Assembly: GCA_028274465.1 (NCBI GenBank)
Contig: CM051457.1
Coordinates: 68,236,496-68,300,495 of the forward strand
Reading direction: 5' to 3'
DNA from: Plantago ovata
Lineage: Eukaryota > Streptophyta > Magnoliopsida > Lamiales > Plantaginaceae
DNA length: 64,000 bases
This document shows positions 1 through 11,020 of the stretch, piece after piece. The notes under the pieces are model-generated. The model was not told where the DNA came from and did not search any database. It worked only from the letters and a program-made list of their open reading frames with translations. Positions within the stretch are counted from its first letter, which is position 1, and each line of letters starts with the position of its first letter. The translations under genes and the position numbers were made by a program.

Positions 1-104
1 CCGGATTCCGGTACCGGAATCCGGCCTCCAGATCGGAGACAGTCCGGCCTCCAGATCGGAGACAGAGCTGTCTCCGATTTGGAGCAGCAAGCTCCGATCT
101 GGAG
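1..104. repeat. Palindrome and clustered short direct/inverted repeats
   Basis: Bases 1-24 form a perfect 24-bp palindrome centred on ggtacc. A 23-bp unit beginning tccggcctcc is then repeated head to tail at 20-42 and 43-65. Inverted copies of its core follow at 68-84 and 92-104 (ctccgatctggag is the reverse complement of ctccagatcggag at 26-38). The cluster can fold into alternative hairpins. It is cut by the window edge, so the parent element is unknown. Bases 105-215 show nothing I can identify. Confidence 0.8.
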
Positions 105-215
105 CTTGGCTCGACTGAAAAAGGGGCTACATGTAATTGTTAGACTAGCGAGGGAACTTTTGTGATTAGAGGCTCCTGTGAGGGAGGTAGATGTAATTAT
201 TTCCCCAAATTTTAA

Positions 216-1675
216 TAAATTTACTAAGTTAAAAACTTAGTACTTGTATCTAACAAAGTGTTATTTCAGGATGAAGAAAACAAGGAAGCTACCACAACTC
301 CTATTGAATTGGATGTAGACATTGCACAACCAAGTGTGCAACATGAGCTTGCTGAAAACCAGCAGGTAAATCATGAATCAATTTTAGACTCTAAAACGAC
401 ATTCCAAAACATTCCTGAAACTAACATTGTTCTTATTCAGGCTCAAAAGGAGAGTATGGAAGTAACTCTCATCATTGAAGTCCATGAAGTCAGCTCAGAA
501 GAGCTTTATTCAAACTTCAAAAAGAACACTTTGACCAAGGTTGCAAAGTCTGTCAGCAACTGGAAAAGATACAGAAGAATGGACTTCTAAGATCTCTATC
601 TACACCTCTCTTCTGAAAAGAAAAGAACTTCTTTACTTAAGCTTGAAACTTTGTCCACTACATCCTCCCGGTTGATCTCTCATATTCTCAGCAAATAAGA
701 ACTGATCTGGTTTACACAATCTGAGAAACTGAACAAGCTGAGATGCTTAAAGGTTCCTTTGTGCCTGTGGTGGCTGATCCCCACAAAATCAATGAGGAGG
801 AAGAAGTCACAAGTCAAGCAAAGTATATGCATCTTCCATTGGTTATCCTTACTGATGATGAAGAAGAAAAAGAAGATGAGAATGTGATTGAAGATTCTAG
901 TGATGATGATGAAGGAAACGATTCTAAGGACTCAAAGGACAAAAAGAATGATGATGATGAATCCCAAGATCCAAGTCCTGGTGCTGGTGGAATAGTTCAA
1001 GTTGCTGATCAAGCTACTGAACAACCACCTCCTAGCAACGAAGAAGAATCTACTGCTCCTCCTACTGCTGAACATCCAGCAACTGACCAAGTTGCTTAGA
1101 TGAGTGAAGAACAAGCCAGAATGTTTGCTGAAATTGCCAAGGGCAAGGCAAAGCTTTCTGATGCCGAGTTAGCTGAAAAAGCTCTACTTGATGCCAAGGT
1201 CACTGATCCAAACCTTGATGAAGATGAAGAACAAGACGAAGACTTTCAGACAACTGTGCCAAACAACATGTTCATAAATGTACTTGGAACACAACACTTG
1301 TCTAATGCTCAGTCTTCTGAAGTGAAAAGATCGGAAGAATCATCCATTGCACCCCCTACTACTGGTGAAACTCCAGTCGTTGAGTCTCAAGAGTTCCCTT
1401 CAGCAACCATTCAACCAGAACACACAGTGACTGAAAACCTTGGAGAAAAGGTTGTTGACTTTGATAAAGACAATGAAGAGAGCTTATCAGGTTTTTCTGA
1501 TGAAGAAGAAGAGATGGTTTTCAAGAATGATAAAACTTGTGAAACCCAACCCCAACATTCAAACACTTCTACTTCCTCCGAAAACGACTATGAAAGATGC
1601 AAGCTCAAAGGCATTGAAGATCAATTCACTACTAAAAAAATGGCCTAATGTAAAAACTTTTATAGTGACACAATG
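216..1675 (+). pseudogene. Diverged fragment of the SIRE-like Copia accessory gene
   Basis: The fragment reads on the + strand and aligns with the minus-strand accessory gene at about 15000-16700. Shared landmarks in order are the intron-like tail ending ttatttcag at 269, an exon ending agcag at 365, a 75-bp intron-like segment 366-440, the block around SEELYSNFK and YRRMDF, the block LKGSFVPVVADPHKIN, an acidic D/E run near 858-960, and TTGETPV near 1360. Stops and frame changes occur (for example after YRRMDF at about 588 and at 1097), and the C-terminal part differs from the 15-kb copy. It ends where the Tat LTR begins at 1676. It implies that another, oppositely oriented SIRE-like element lay here before the Tat insertion. 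The function of the protein is unknown. Confidence 0.75.
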
Positions 1676-1935
1676 TGTTGAATGGTAATTCGTACTTCTT
1701 CTTAAGTTCGCAGTAGATCGTCACAATACACTATTCAGGTCTTCTTCATGTAGTCTTCCTCATAAGATCATAGGAATCCTTCATGTAGCTTCCTCGTACA
1801 TGAAAGAGACTGGAGGGGGGGTTAGTACCTCGTGCCCGGTTTGTCGAGGATCAAACCTGAGGGACGACTTTACGTGTAGGGAGTTGTAGGGCTTCCCTAG
1901 TAAGAGTAGTAAAAGTGGTAGGTGAGTGGTGGGTG
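1676..1935 (-). repeat. Tat Gypsy 3' LTR, first part
   Basis: The segment matches 54031-54291 of the intact LTR, including cttcttaagttcgcag and the run of G near 1815. It stops at gtggtgggtg, where the Copia LTR starts with tgttggtccc. The rest of the same LTR resumes at 48159 with gtgagagctatg. The intact LTR reads straight across this point, which proves the interruption. The overlap between the two flanks is only gtg, so the Copia TSD is short or altered. Confidence 0.9.
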
Positions 1936-2757
1936 TGTTGGTCCCTTTAAACAACAAGAAAAGACTAGAGGGGGGGGGGGGGTGAATAGTCTTTTCAAAC
2001 TTTCGTCGTTTAAAACTTTCTCAGCAAGTGCTTATTACTTTTCAGTAATGAGTTTGCTGATACTTAACTTTCTCAGCAAGCGTAAGTTACTTTTCAGTAA
2101 CTAGGTTTGCTGATACTTAAAATCATAGAGCGGAAGTCTTTGATACAATAAGTGCTCTTTCAGTAAATGAAGGTTTCAGCAAGTGATGTGAGTGACTGTG
2201 TACAGACAGATATGATTTGCTGAAAACTAATTACAGTAAGTAAATCAAACAAACAATTTTATAGTGGTATCTGAGAGTGGCGTAATCTCTCAACTAATCC
2301 ACTTTGTCCTTTCTAGGACTGAATCCACTAAGATATGATTGAGGTTCCTTACAACTCCTATCTAAAGCGATTCAAACAGAAACCAAAGCACACTTGCTTC
2401 GTCTCCAACCTAATATAGAGAACGTAACCTTGTTCTCCACCAAACTTGGTACTTTTAATCAGAAAAACTATGCTCGATTAAGTTCCCCCTAAATATCATG
2501 CCTGAAAGGGTGTATTTTCAGTTAGAGAGTTTTGGGTGAGATAACTTATTATAACTTATTCAGTTACAACAAGTAATCTAAGAAACACAACTTTGAATAC
2601 TTTGCAGTAAATAAGTTTGATTGTTTCTGGTGTCAAGACTTGTTCTTGTTTAAAATAAAGAAAGAACACTTAACTAATTTCTTAGTCGTGTAAGTTCTAC
2701 TTCTTCACAAGTAGCTTTCTCAAGCTTTAAGTCTTGGAACGGATCAATGGCAGTATA

Positions 2758-4132
2758 TGATGATGTCGTTTTTCACCAATTAAATTTGTTTAAAAAGCCA
2801 AAGAACACCTATCACTACACAAACAGAGTGCAATGGCAAGTTTTCCCCGAGTGTCGTTCTCTCGGGACCTAACGTGGCTTTGATCAAGGTTTTTGCTGGC
2901 TAATTTCAGTCAACTAGATGATGATTTTTGAGAAAGATGTTTGAACAAAGGAGGTGAGAAATCAAGAGTTTTTGTAAACAAGTTTGGAAAACGGTCGGTG
3001 GTAGAAATCGAATACACATGCATGGATTACTAATATGCTCACAAGTTCAGTGCGTAAAACCTTCAACTAAGTCTGCTAAGCAACTTGTCTAGGTAACTTT
3101 CAAGATACACATCATGAAAGGTCACTATCAATAATTTAGAGGTGTTTGCCACTAACACCATTTATCTAGCATGCTGCAAATCACTAACATACAATCCTAT
3201 AGCTTTCATTGACCAACGAGTTTGTCACATACTCTATTCGAATATATTTTATAGGGAACTACGAATCATATGAAGTAATTTGCAGCAAGATTGACTCACA
3301 ACCTCATGTAAGCATAAGCATAATCCATAACATGCATAATTCTACATTCTACCACCAACACAAATGATTTAGCTACTCATATTCATCAACATAGACATCA
3401 ATTCATATGAATAATAATCAGAATACATCATATCAAACTACAAGACAAGAGAGTGATACAAGTTACCACCAAAGCTGTCACTAATCGGTGGAAATCAAAG
3501 AAAACCTCTCCGTAGATGATTACAAAGGATGAATTCCAATCAAAATCTTGAATCCCAAGATAAATTACAATGAATCTATGAGTTTCTCTGAGTTTTTGGG
3601 GCTTAGGGCTGTCCAAAACTCATCTCCAATGTTCTGTATATCAAAAAGTAACTCTAAAATCAAGTAATGAAGGCAAAATCTGGATCTGTAACGGCTGCCA
3701 AGCGCTTCGCTTGGGCATAGGCAAGGGAAGTGCTTGCTTCCTGTTCCTCTTTTGAAATCTCCTGAAATTCCAAGCGTCCCGCTTCTCCAATTCCAAGCGA
3801 AGGGCTTGCCTCCTGGGCAGATTTTGGCCTCGAAACTCGATCTTTTGCCCACGAACGGCCCTCGGGTACCTTGGGCTCGTCCTTCTCGGCACTTATTGGG
3901 GCTCAGACACTCACGAACAAGCCACGGAGATTGGGAAACTTCAACGGGGCCATATTTTCCATCATAAAGGCTCGTTTTTAGCTCCAAAAACGTCGTTTCG
4001 TACCTAAGTGCCTGAAAATGCAGAAAACACAAAACGTGACACTATTCTACAAAACTAACCAAAAAACAAGGCTAAAAGATAGCAAAAGAAGGTAAAAAAG
4101 ACAAGATGAACGCCTCAAAAATACGTTCATCA
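2758..4132 (-). mobile_element. Athila-like solo LTR (copy A)
   Basis: This 1375-bp insertion starts tgatgatg and ends gttcatca on the + strand, flanked by the 5-bp TSD gtata (2753-2757 and 4133-4137). It has no internal region, so it is a solo LTR. Read on the minus strand, its start (tgatgaacg, then agaatagtgtcacgttt) and its end (cgagagaacgacactcg) resemble those of the Gypsy LTR at 4772-6083, which marks it as a relative. It contains short hairpins such as ccaagcg/cgcttgg near 3698. Open frames inside it, including one of 155 codons, look fortuitous. Confidence 0.85.
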
Positions 4133-5102
4133 GTATAGAGAGTTTGAAGGTATGTGAGTTTAAGCACAAGTGAGAGTTTGATCACGTTGTTGACACACTT
4201 CAACTCTTAGCCGGATGACCTCTATTTATAGTGAAAATAAGGAGCCGTTTGAATTTTAAATTCCAAGGCTTTTGATCCTTAAGATGTCACTATCTTGCTT
4301 TTGTACTTTCAGCAGTGTCCTTGTTTGTCTTCTAGTCTTCATGTCCTTCGCGTGCAAGCTTTGCATTTAATGCATATTTCAATAGAATTCAAACAGTAAC
4401 ATTGGAGCGCAAATATAAGTACTTTCAGCAAGAGGTTACATATGTTCCTTCAGCAAGTGGTCAGTCTCAGTTTCAGCAAGCACAACCTACTCTGTCTTTC
4501 AGATTTTCACTTATGCAATGCTGTTGCTGAAGTTTCCACTTTCTGAGCAACACGTGCCTTTGTAGATACCAGTCTTCAGAAATCTTCTAGTCTTCAGATC
4601 TTCGAATTCTTCAAGTCTTCAGATCTTCGATAATCTTCAAGATTCTGAGCGGTTTCTAAATGCTTCAATAGTTTGTTTGTAAAAACAAAGTACATCATCA
4701 GAAAATGCTTCAATAGGTTATTTTCTTTTTCAGAAAACAAGATACATCATAAGCGGTAAAAACCAACCTATTGATGAATGTGTATTTTACACTTTCATTC
4801 GAGTCTTTTTCACCTATTTTAGCTATCCTCTATGTTAATTTAGCTATATTTTAGTGCGTTTTATTAGAATAGTGTCACGTTTCCCTTTAGATTTTATTTT
4901 ACAGGTTTTGGTTGAAATTCGAAGATTTCGGGGCAATTATATTGAAGTTGACAAAGAATTGGTGTTCCAGAAGCCTATTTGGAGTATCTGAAGGTTTCCG
5001 GATAGGATTTGGAGTCTAGGGGCCGAATCTGGAGGTTAGAAGGATAATAGAAGTCAGAAACCGATTCCGAAAAGGGGACGAAATCCAAAAACGCGTCGAA
5101 AA

Positions 5103-5204
5103 CGCGGAATTCCGCGAAAAACACGTTGGGCGAACCGCCGCAAATGTGGGGCGAACCGCCCCGCACCGGGCGAACCACCGGGTGTGTGTGGCGAACCGCC
5201 CCAC
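5103..5204 (+). promoter_or_regulatory. GC-rich hairpin array upstream of the LTR TATA box
   Basis: The block opens with the 14-bp perfect palindrome cgcggaattccgcg (5103-5116). Four units built on gggcgaaccgcc follow at about 5125, 5146, 5167 and 5186. Several units fold into short hairpins, for example gtggggcg/cgcccc around aac. The block ends 15 bp before the TATA box, so it sits where promoter elements belong. Unit number differs between LTRs: four in each 5' LTR, three in the copy B 3' LTR and one in the copy A 3' LTR. A role in transcription is inference. Confidence 0.7.
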
Positions 5205-5218
5205 AGTAATTCGAAGCC

Positions 5219-5226
5219 TATATATA
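5219..5226 (+). promoter_or_regulatory. LTR TATA box (gag-protease Gypsy, copy A)
   Basis: The sequence tatatata lies in the 5' LTR about 1 kb before the gag ATG and is conserved in all four LTRs of this element. Transcription would start about 30 bp downstream. Confidence 0.6.
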
Positions 5227-6086
5227 GTTGCTCAGTTTTCTCCGAAAATCATATCTTTCCAGACCTACTTTCTCACCTCTCTCGGTAGTTTTAGGTAGGG
5301 ACTTCCCAGAGCCTGTTCTGGGGTCCATAGCTTAGGGGACTCTTTTCCATAGCAGTTTGGAGCTCGTAGGATCGCAATCATCCGGAGATTGACAACCTTC
5401 GGTAACTTTGTATCTTACAGTTTTATTCTACTTATTTTATTATATTCTTTCAACATGTTTTCTTCTATGATTTCTGTTGATTGCATGCCTATTATGAGTA
5501 ACTAAACTTATCGTTGGTGGTAGTATGTGAATTCTTAGCGAAGGGAAGATAATCATGCTAATGGCTATATCGCGCATTATACTCCGTGTCATTGCTTTAT
5601 TTCGTTGATCAGGCACAGCCTAAATTTTCGTATGTTGTATTAATTATTATGCACAATTGGACACTTGTCGACCTGTGTGCGAGTTTATCTTCGTAGTGTT
5701 GAATAATTACGGAACACATTAGGACAATAGTGATTGACTTGTCAGACCAATTATCTTCGTAGTGCTTAATATTTACAACAGGACACTAGATTGATTCAAA
5801 GATCTCTATGTAAGACCGACGAATTTATGCATGATTATCGACCCATTATGCTAAGAAGGATCATACTATCACCAATCTCCATTATCTGCTAGAAACCTCT
5901 TTGCTATCTGTTTGTTGTTCTTATATTCTAAATTAGATTTGATAAAGCTAGTTATAGTCCTGAGAGAACGACACTCGAGTCATTCTACTGCTACACTACG
6001 GTTTTCGTTGTAGTTGTGGATTGCCTTTGGCTAAATACAAATATTATTTGACTGAACCGGAACCGACAAATCCGCGTTCATCAAAT

Positions 6087-6104
6087 TGGCGCCGCTGCCG
6101 GGGA
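6087..6104 (+). other. Primer-binding site, tRNA-Asp type
   Basis: The sequence tggcgccgctgccgggga starts 4 bp after the LTR end. It matches the complement of the 3' end of plant tRNA-Asp, recalled as tggcgccgttgccgggga, except for one c/t difference. It fixes the LTR boundary and the + orientation. Confidence 0.85.
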
Positions 6105-6228
6105 CTATACTCCTTTTTTCTGTTTAATTTGTTTATATTTTCAGCTTTAGATTCCTAATTCTACTAGTTTTAGTTTTCCTTTTTAATCTCTCTCTGATAC
6201 TGCTTTCCTAGTCTGTTACAGATAGTGT

Positions 6229-8381
6229 ATGCCGCATACACGTTCTGCAGGAACACCGCTTGCTGGTTCAATTGCTGAGATCGACAGAGTCTACCACCAA
6301 AGAAGGCGACTACTTGAAAGGCGCGCACTAGAGGAAATAGAGGATACCGATTTCTCTAAATCTCTACACATTCTTTTCAAGGAAATCGACGGAATGGCAG
6401 AAGCTAGACCACTGAAGGCATGGGTTCAACCCACCAAGGATCGTATGAGGGAACCGACGATTGTTCTTTCGTCTGCAACCCGAGATCTGGAGAGCAAGAA
6501 CCACGCATTCCAACAACTTCCGAGGTTCTATGGCCTATCAAGAGAAGATGTGATGGGGTACTTGCACGATATCGATGATTTCGTCAACCAACTCCCACGA
6601 CCCGGAGCTGAAATAACAACGGACGAGTTGAGGATGAAGGTTTTTGCTATGGGACTTGGCGACAGAGCCAAGTCATGGTTAAGTTCTCTTCCAGCAGGCT
6701 CGCTGGCACTTGGGAGAAGGTTTTTTCAGCTTTCATGGAGAAATACTTCCTTCACACCTTGGCTACCACGCTTAAGGCCCAAATCACTGGATTCAAGCAG
6801 GACTATGATGAGACCATCTACACCGCGTTCGAGAGGTTCCAAGATCTCACGAACAAGTGCCCTCACCATGGCTTTGAACTTTCTGACTTAGTCCAACACT
6901 TCTACAATGGACTAACCTTCGAAAACCAACAAGTGGTGGATTTCCAATGCCGAGGCAATATTTGGGAGGAAACCGCAGAAGCCGTCTGGGCAGTTTTCGA
7001 AAGGCTTGCCAAGGGTTCGCAGTTCAAGGACCCAAGAGCAATGGTTAGGAGACGTGGACCCGAAGCTCCACCGACTCAAGAAGCCCCTATGTACAGGGGG
7101 AATGGGGATCAATTCGAGTGCTTTACCAACGAATTGAAGCAAGTCCTCAAGAGCGCCACCGGAACAACCGTTTCGAACGAAGTATGCCGAATATGCAAGA
7201 ACTATGGGCATGGGGCTCATATGTGTAGATCGGAGCTGGCATACGATGATGGCAACTGGGCTCGAGGAGGCGAAGAAGAAGCCTTTGCTACGGAGTTTGG
7301 TACTCAAGAAGTTAGCCACGAACAAGACGGTAGGAATCCTCGAGGTGGATTTTGGAGAAGAGGATTCCGAAACAATCAAGGATATGCACCGGCTAACCAA
7401 ACTTATGGCCCTAATCAAGACCGTAGTAGGCTAAACTATGGTAATGATCACTGCGAAAACCCCGCTCCGAAAGAGCCACCGAAGTCGAAGTCGGCTCAAC
7501 TGATGGAGAACTTGCAAAACATGGTTGATCACACACAAAGTTTTCTCAAACGTTATGAAGAAGATTCTGAGAAGACTAGGGCAAGGCTTGATAGGTTGGA
7601 AGAGAGCACTAGGCTTGCCCATCAAAAGATGCAAGAATTGATCGACCGAGGAGCAAGTAGGGAGCAAGGCAAACTGCCTAGAAACACTGTGAAGTCGAAT
7701 GCCATTACATTGGCTGGTGATGTACCTGACGAAATCACCATCAAGAAGGTTGTTAAGTGCGAGTGTTGCATGAAGGAAGAACTTTTACAGGCTAAGGAAG
7801 AAGAGAAGGACCTTGGTTCTGACGCAAGTGATGAGGAGCAAGAGGATCCCGAACCACTCCCTAAAAGTTTCGATGTTAAGGTAGGGATTGGTGAGCTTGA
7901 AGATGTCCGTGCCACACGAGACACGGGATCCTACTCAAACATAATCCCTTTGAATGTGTTTGAAAAGAGCAACCTTGGAAAACTATCTGAGCAAAGGGCT
8001 ATTGTGCAACTGGCGGATGGATCCTTTATGAGACCCGAGGGCGTTGTGAAAAATGTGTTGGTCAAGATTGGTGAAGCATCTATATACACCAATTTTGTAG
8101 TTATGTCGGCGTCTGCACCTGGAACGGGGGATGTCATACTCTTAGGGCAAACGTTATTGACTAAACTACGCTCCGTGATGGACATCTACCAAAGAACTTG
8201 CACTATTGAAGTAGATGGCAAGCAACACGTGTTGAAAGCCATATCTGATCCACCTGATCCGCCTGATATTACTACTCACTACTGTGGTCTTGCAGCCTAT
8301 ATTCTTTCTTATTCACAGGTTCGTGGCATGGAGAGGAGATCATTGAAGGGGAAGCCTAGTACCCGCAAAAAGAAGAAATAG
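6229..8381 (+). pseudogene. gag-protease polyprotein, copy A (one frameshift)
   Basis: The ATG at 6229 opens a capsid-type Gag related to the Retrotrans_gag family (LPRFYGLSREDV, then KSWLSSLPAG, then the FxxKYF-type block). A missing base near 6706 shifts the frame, which then stays open to the stop at 8379-8381. A CCHC zinc knuckle (CRICKNYGHGAHMC) lies at 7184-7225, a coiled-coil-like charged stretch at about 7500-7660, and an aspartic protease with catalytic DTGS at 7920-7931. The full reading would be about 717 codons, and nothing resembling RT follows. In copy B the catalytic site reads LDTGS, here RDTGS. Copy B has different lesions, so the gene was probably intact when the unit was duplicated. 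Confidence 0.88.
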
Positions 8382-8614
8382 GCGCAGACAGGAGTCGAGT
8401 CGAAGACTTTAAACAATGACGCTATCCGGGAGGCAACCCGGAATTTTTATCGCTTTCTTTACTTCTTTTCTGCATGCATTCATTCTTGAACTATTTGCTT
8501 CTCGTATGCGAATTTGTTCATGTGTGTGTCGTATATGCTTGTGTTTGAGTGATATTTTTCGAGTGGTTTTTTGAAAAAATTGGTTTCGGGGATTAAAACC
8601 GCATTTTCTGACAA

Positions 8615-8690
8615 CTGGAGTCGTCTCCCCGCATCGGGGAGCACGGGGTGAACCGCCCCGCACCAGGGGCGAACCGCCCCACGGCTCCAG
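8615..8690. repeat. Internal GC hairpin block resembling the LTR promoter array
   Basis: The block is framed by the inverted pair ctggag (8615-8620) and ctccag (8685-8690). Inside are ctcccc/ggggag around gcatc (8625-8641) and two ggggYgaaccgcccc hairpins (8642-8660, 8666-8680). These are the same motif as in the LTR array at 5125-5204, but lie 230 bp after the gag-protease stop. In copy B the outer pair is a perfect 10-bp inverted repeat. Confidence 0.75.
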
Positions 8691-9486
8691 AAACTCAAAA
8701 ACGCGGATTTCTTCCCCTTTTCCTCATTTTCTTCAAATTTCATCATTCCTCCTCCCAAAAAACCCGAAAATTGCGATTTCAACTTCAAATCTTCATAACT
8801 TCTTCATTTCTTGACCAAATTTAGTGTTATTTAGCTTAAATCGAAGCCTATTACATGATCTACCATCCCATCCGAACAGATTTCGTCCTTATGCGTTAGA
8901 TTTTCAGATCTGAGGTATCATCCTTAGAACCCTAATTTTCGAATTTGGGGGTTTTCTAATTTGAGCTTCAATTATGCTTATTTGATGCATGGGTATGTTG
9001 TTTGTGTGATTAGACATGTTATTTACTATCAATTGCATGCTCAATTTTGCTTGGATTTTTGATTTGGCTATTTTGCTACTAGATGATATATCTTGTTATG
9101 CAATATGTCTTTATCTTTGATTTCTTGAATACTATTGTGTTTATTGATGTAATGTTGGTGGATTTGACGATAGAATGCTTTGTTGTTGAGTATGAGGATT
9201 TATGATGGTAGAATTTTTCGCTACTATGGTATGAATTGAGCCTTGTTATCTAGGATATTGGTTGTCTAGTAAGAGCATAATGTGATATATTGCATCTAGT
9301 AGTTACATTGGTATGTTGCATGGTGAAGAAGCTAGGCTAGACATTACGGTTTGGGGAGTTCGATTGTTGATTTTATCACTTGTATATTTCGTTCTTACAC
9401 TAGCATATGCATGAGTCAGTTTTGTGTCATACGAGGTACTAACTGCTGTTTGCAAAAATCATACCAAGGGAAAGGAGCATTCTCGT
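8691..9486 (+). other. Noncoding stretch with candidate splice donor
   Basis: No coding sequence is visible. A pyrimidine-rich stretch follows the hairpin block, a donor-like ctgag/gtatc occurs at 8914/8915, and tactaac occurs at 9438-9444. The acceptor tag seen in copy B (32985-32987) is changed to caa here, so splicing would be impaired in copy A. A PPT-like cggtttggggagtt lies at 9347-9360. Confidence 0.45.
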
Positions 9487-9843
9487 ATGATTGCTGTGAA
9501 GAACCATGTCAAGGAAGGTGACCTCGCTAGATGTGCGTTCGAGCCAAGGGGTTTTGCAACAACATCGTGGATTATCCAAGAGGAGGAGCTAGAGTACACC
9601 TGGAGTAAGGACACCTATGCCTATTCATGCACCACCGAAGGGACAGAAACCATTATTACGTCAACACTCCATCACGAGGACTGCAAAGTTCGAGTGAACT
9701 GGAAGGCACCGGGACATTCTGGCCGCGACGGATTCAATCTTGAGTTCGGAGTTGCTAGAAGATTCCGAAGCGCTAGCTTGATTCCAAAACATAATGACAT
9801 GGGTGCCCAGCCCCTCGTTGGGGTGCCCCTTACCTGCCTCTAA
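9487..9843 (+). CDS. Conserved small ORF downstream of gag-protease, copy A
   Basis: From the first ATG the frame encodes 118 residues, and the same frame is open at the same length in copy B (33019-33375). I recognise no family. It is basic to neutral, with charged segments such as KNHVKEGDLARCAFEPRG and WIIQEEELEYTWSK, and has no membrane segment. Athila-type elements often carry an env-like gene at this place, but no env-like membrane or coiled-coil feature is visible here. It may be a remnant of a longer spliced gene. Conservation between two copies only about 1% diverged is weak evidence for selection. Confidence 0.35.
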   Translation: MIAVKNHVKEGDLARCAFEPRGFATTSWIIQEEELEYTWSKDTYAYSCTTEGTETIITSTLHHEDCKVRVNWKAPGHSGRDGFNLEFGVARRFRSASLIPKHNDMGAQPLVGVPLTCL

Positions 9844-10036
9844 AGGGAGCATCATATAGACATCGGTCGGATCCACCGTAGAGAATGTGGTCGAAATTGG
9901 GAAAAATGGTAGAAGACTTCCGAGTATCCGAGCAGCTTACTGAAACCTTCTCGTGGTGTAAAACGTTGGAGGGGGAGGTCCTGATACCACTGCCCTTTCC
10001 CCTTCAACAGTTCACATCCTATTGGAGGGCTTCAGG

Positions 10037-10231
10037 ATGGAGGATTCCATAACAGCGGCGGCTAATCTTGAGAATTCTACCTGCCACTACAACTCTACTA
10101 GTGAGGATGTGCGTGACAGTAGTCACAATGAAGGCCATACGGGCAATGATGATACTAACGGAGGAGTTGTTCCTATCCGGCCCATAATTGAAACTACCAC
10201 GCCTACCAGAAGACCTGATGACACCCTATAA
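10037..10231 (+). CDS. Small hypothetical ORF, copy A
   Basis: A 64-codon frame from the ATG at 10037 is open at the same length in copy B (33569-33763). The product would be acidic and rich in Thr, Asn and Asp. Most differences between copies change amino acids, so there is no sign of purifying selection. No family is recognised. It could be a second exon of the same degraded downstream gene as the ORF ending at 9843. Confidence 0.25.
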   Translation: MEDSITAAANLENSTCHYNSTSEDVRDSSHNEGHTGNDDTNGGVVPIRPIIETTTPTRRPDDTL

Positions 10232-10884
10232 AGCTCCCAGAGGAGGCCCAATAAATCACAAGCAGCATACTCAGCCGACCGAGGCCAAACCATGGGGTAA
10301 CATCTAGTATCACATCTTATTGCCTCATTTTCTTACTGCTAGGGACTAGCGTTAATTTCATGAGGGGGGATGGGATTTAATTGATCTGATGTTGTTAGTT
10401 TGGAGCTTGGTATTGGTAGGATGAGTATAGTACCTCGCATGCTTTATCCGTCTGCATTCGCATTTGCACGTTTACTGCTTTCTTAGATTTTTTAGGTTGC
10501 ATTCACTACATTCATCCTAGGATAGTTTTGCATGTTTTGTATGGAGTTTATTGCCGAATTTTTTGAACTTTTTTATTGGGTAGATCAACTAACTATGCCA
10601 TTAGTCGTATGCTTCATCTCTATGAATTTGTTTGAGGTTTTTCTCGCTTGGCTTGTCACATTTATGTATTGTACTTAGTTAAGCTTGGTAGTCTCGACAT
10701 CACTTAGTGGTGTTTTCTCTACTGCGGTTCACGAAGGCCTTTATAATAGGATGATGCATGTTAGGGTCTTATGGTTGTTTCCCGAGTAATTATGTACCTA
10801 AGAGGCAACAAGTCTTCACCATGCTTTGAGATTGCTAAATGCCTAGGAAGGAGGTAGTGTGAGGTTGTGTGATCCTTTGTTTAT
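10232..10884. other. Noncoding interior of gag-protease Gypsy
   Basis: About 650 bp of T-rich sequence without open frames or known motifs. The equivalent stretch in copy B is 33764-34415 and is nearly identical. Confidence 0.6.
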
Positions 10885-11020
10885 AACCTATTCTTCCGAA
10901 TAGGTTTGGGGAGGGGGTTGCACCATCTTTAGACTTGTTTCTGTTTTTCATTTTCGTATCGTGAGTTTATTTTTCATTTTCCGTAAATTTTGTACTCCAA
11001 CCTATTCTTTCGAATAGGTT
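10885..11020. repeat. Two identical-stem hairpins followed by PPT-like tracts
   Basis: The inverted repeat aacctattc/gaataggtt with a 4-base loop occurs at 10885-10906 and again at 10999-11020. Each is followed by tgggga, giving ggtttgggga, which resembles the PPT before the 3' LTR of copy B (35319-35337). The stems are unchanged in copy B at 34416-34437 and 34530-34551. Confidence 0.75.

Larger units (their letters stand above)
4772..6083 (+). repeat. Gag-protease Gypsy 5' LTR, copy A
   Basis: The LTR is 1312 bp, from tgatgaatg to gttcatca, followed directly by the PBS. It carries a GC-rich hairpin array (5103-5204) and a TATA box at 5219-5226. A conserved block cctgagagaacgacactcg near 5960 is shared with the solo LTR at 2758-4132. 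It shares cgaaaaggg near 5075 with the 5' LTR of copy B, whereas both 3' LTRs have cggaaaggg. Confidence 0.9.

Noticed and set aside
3565-4032. A 155-codon minus-strand frame, also open in the second copy (27057-27524)
   Set aside because: It lies wholly inside a solo LTR, overlaps other long frames in GC-rich sequence, and shows no recognisable domain; the second copy is a recent duplicate.
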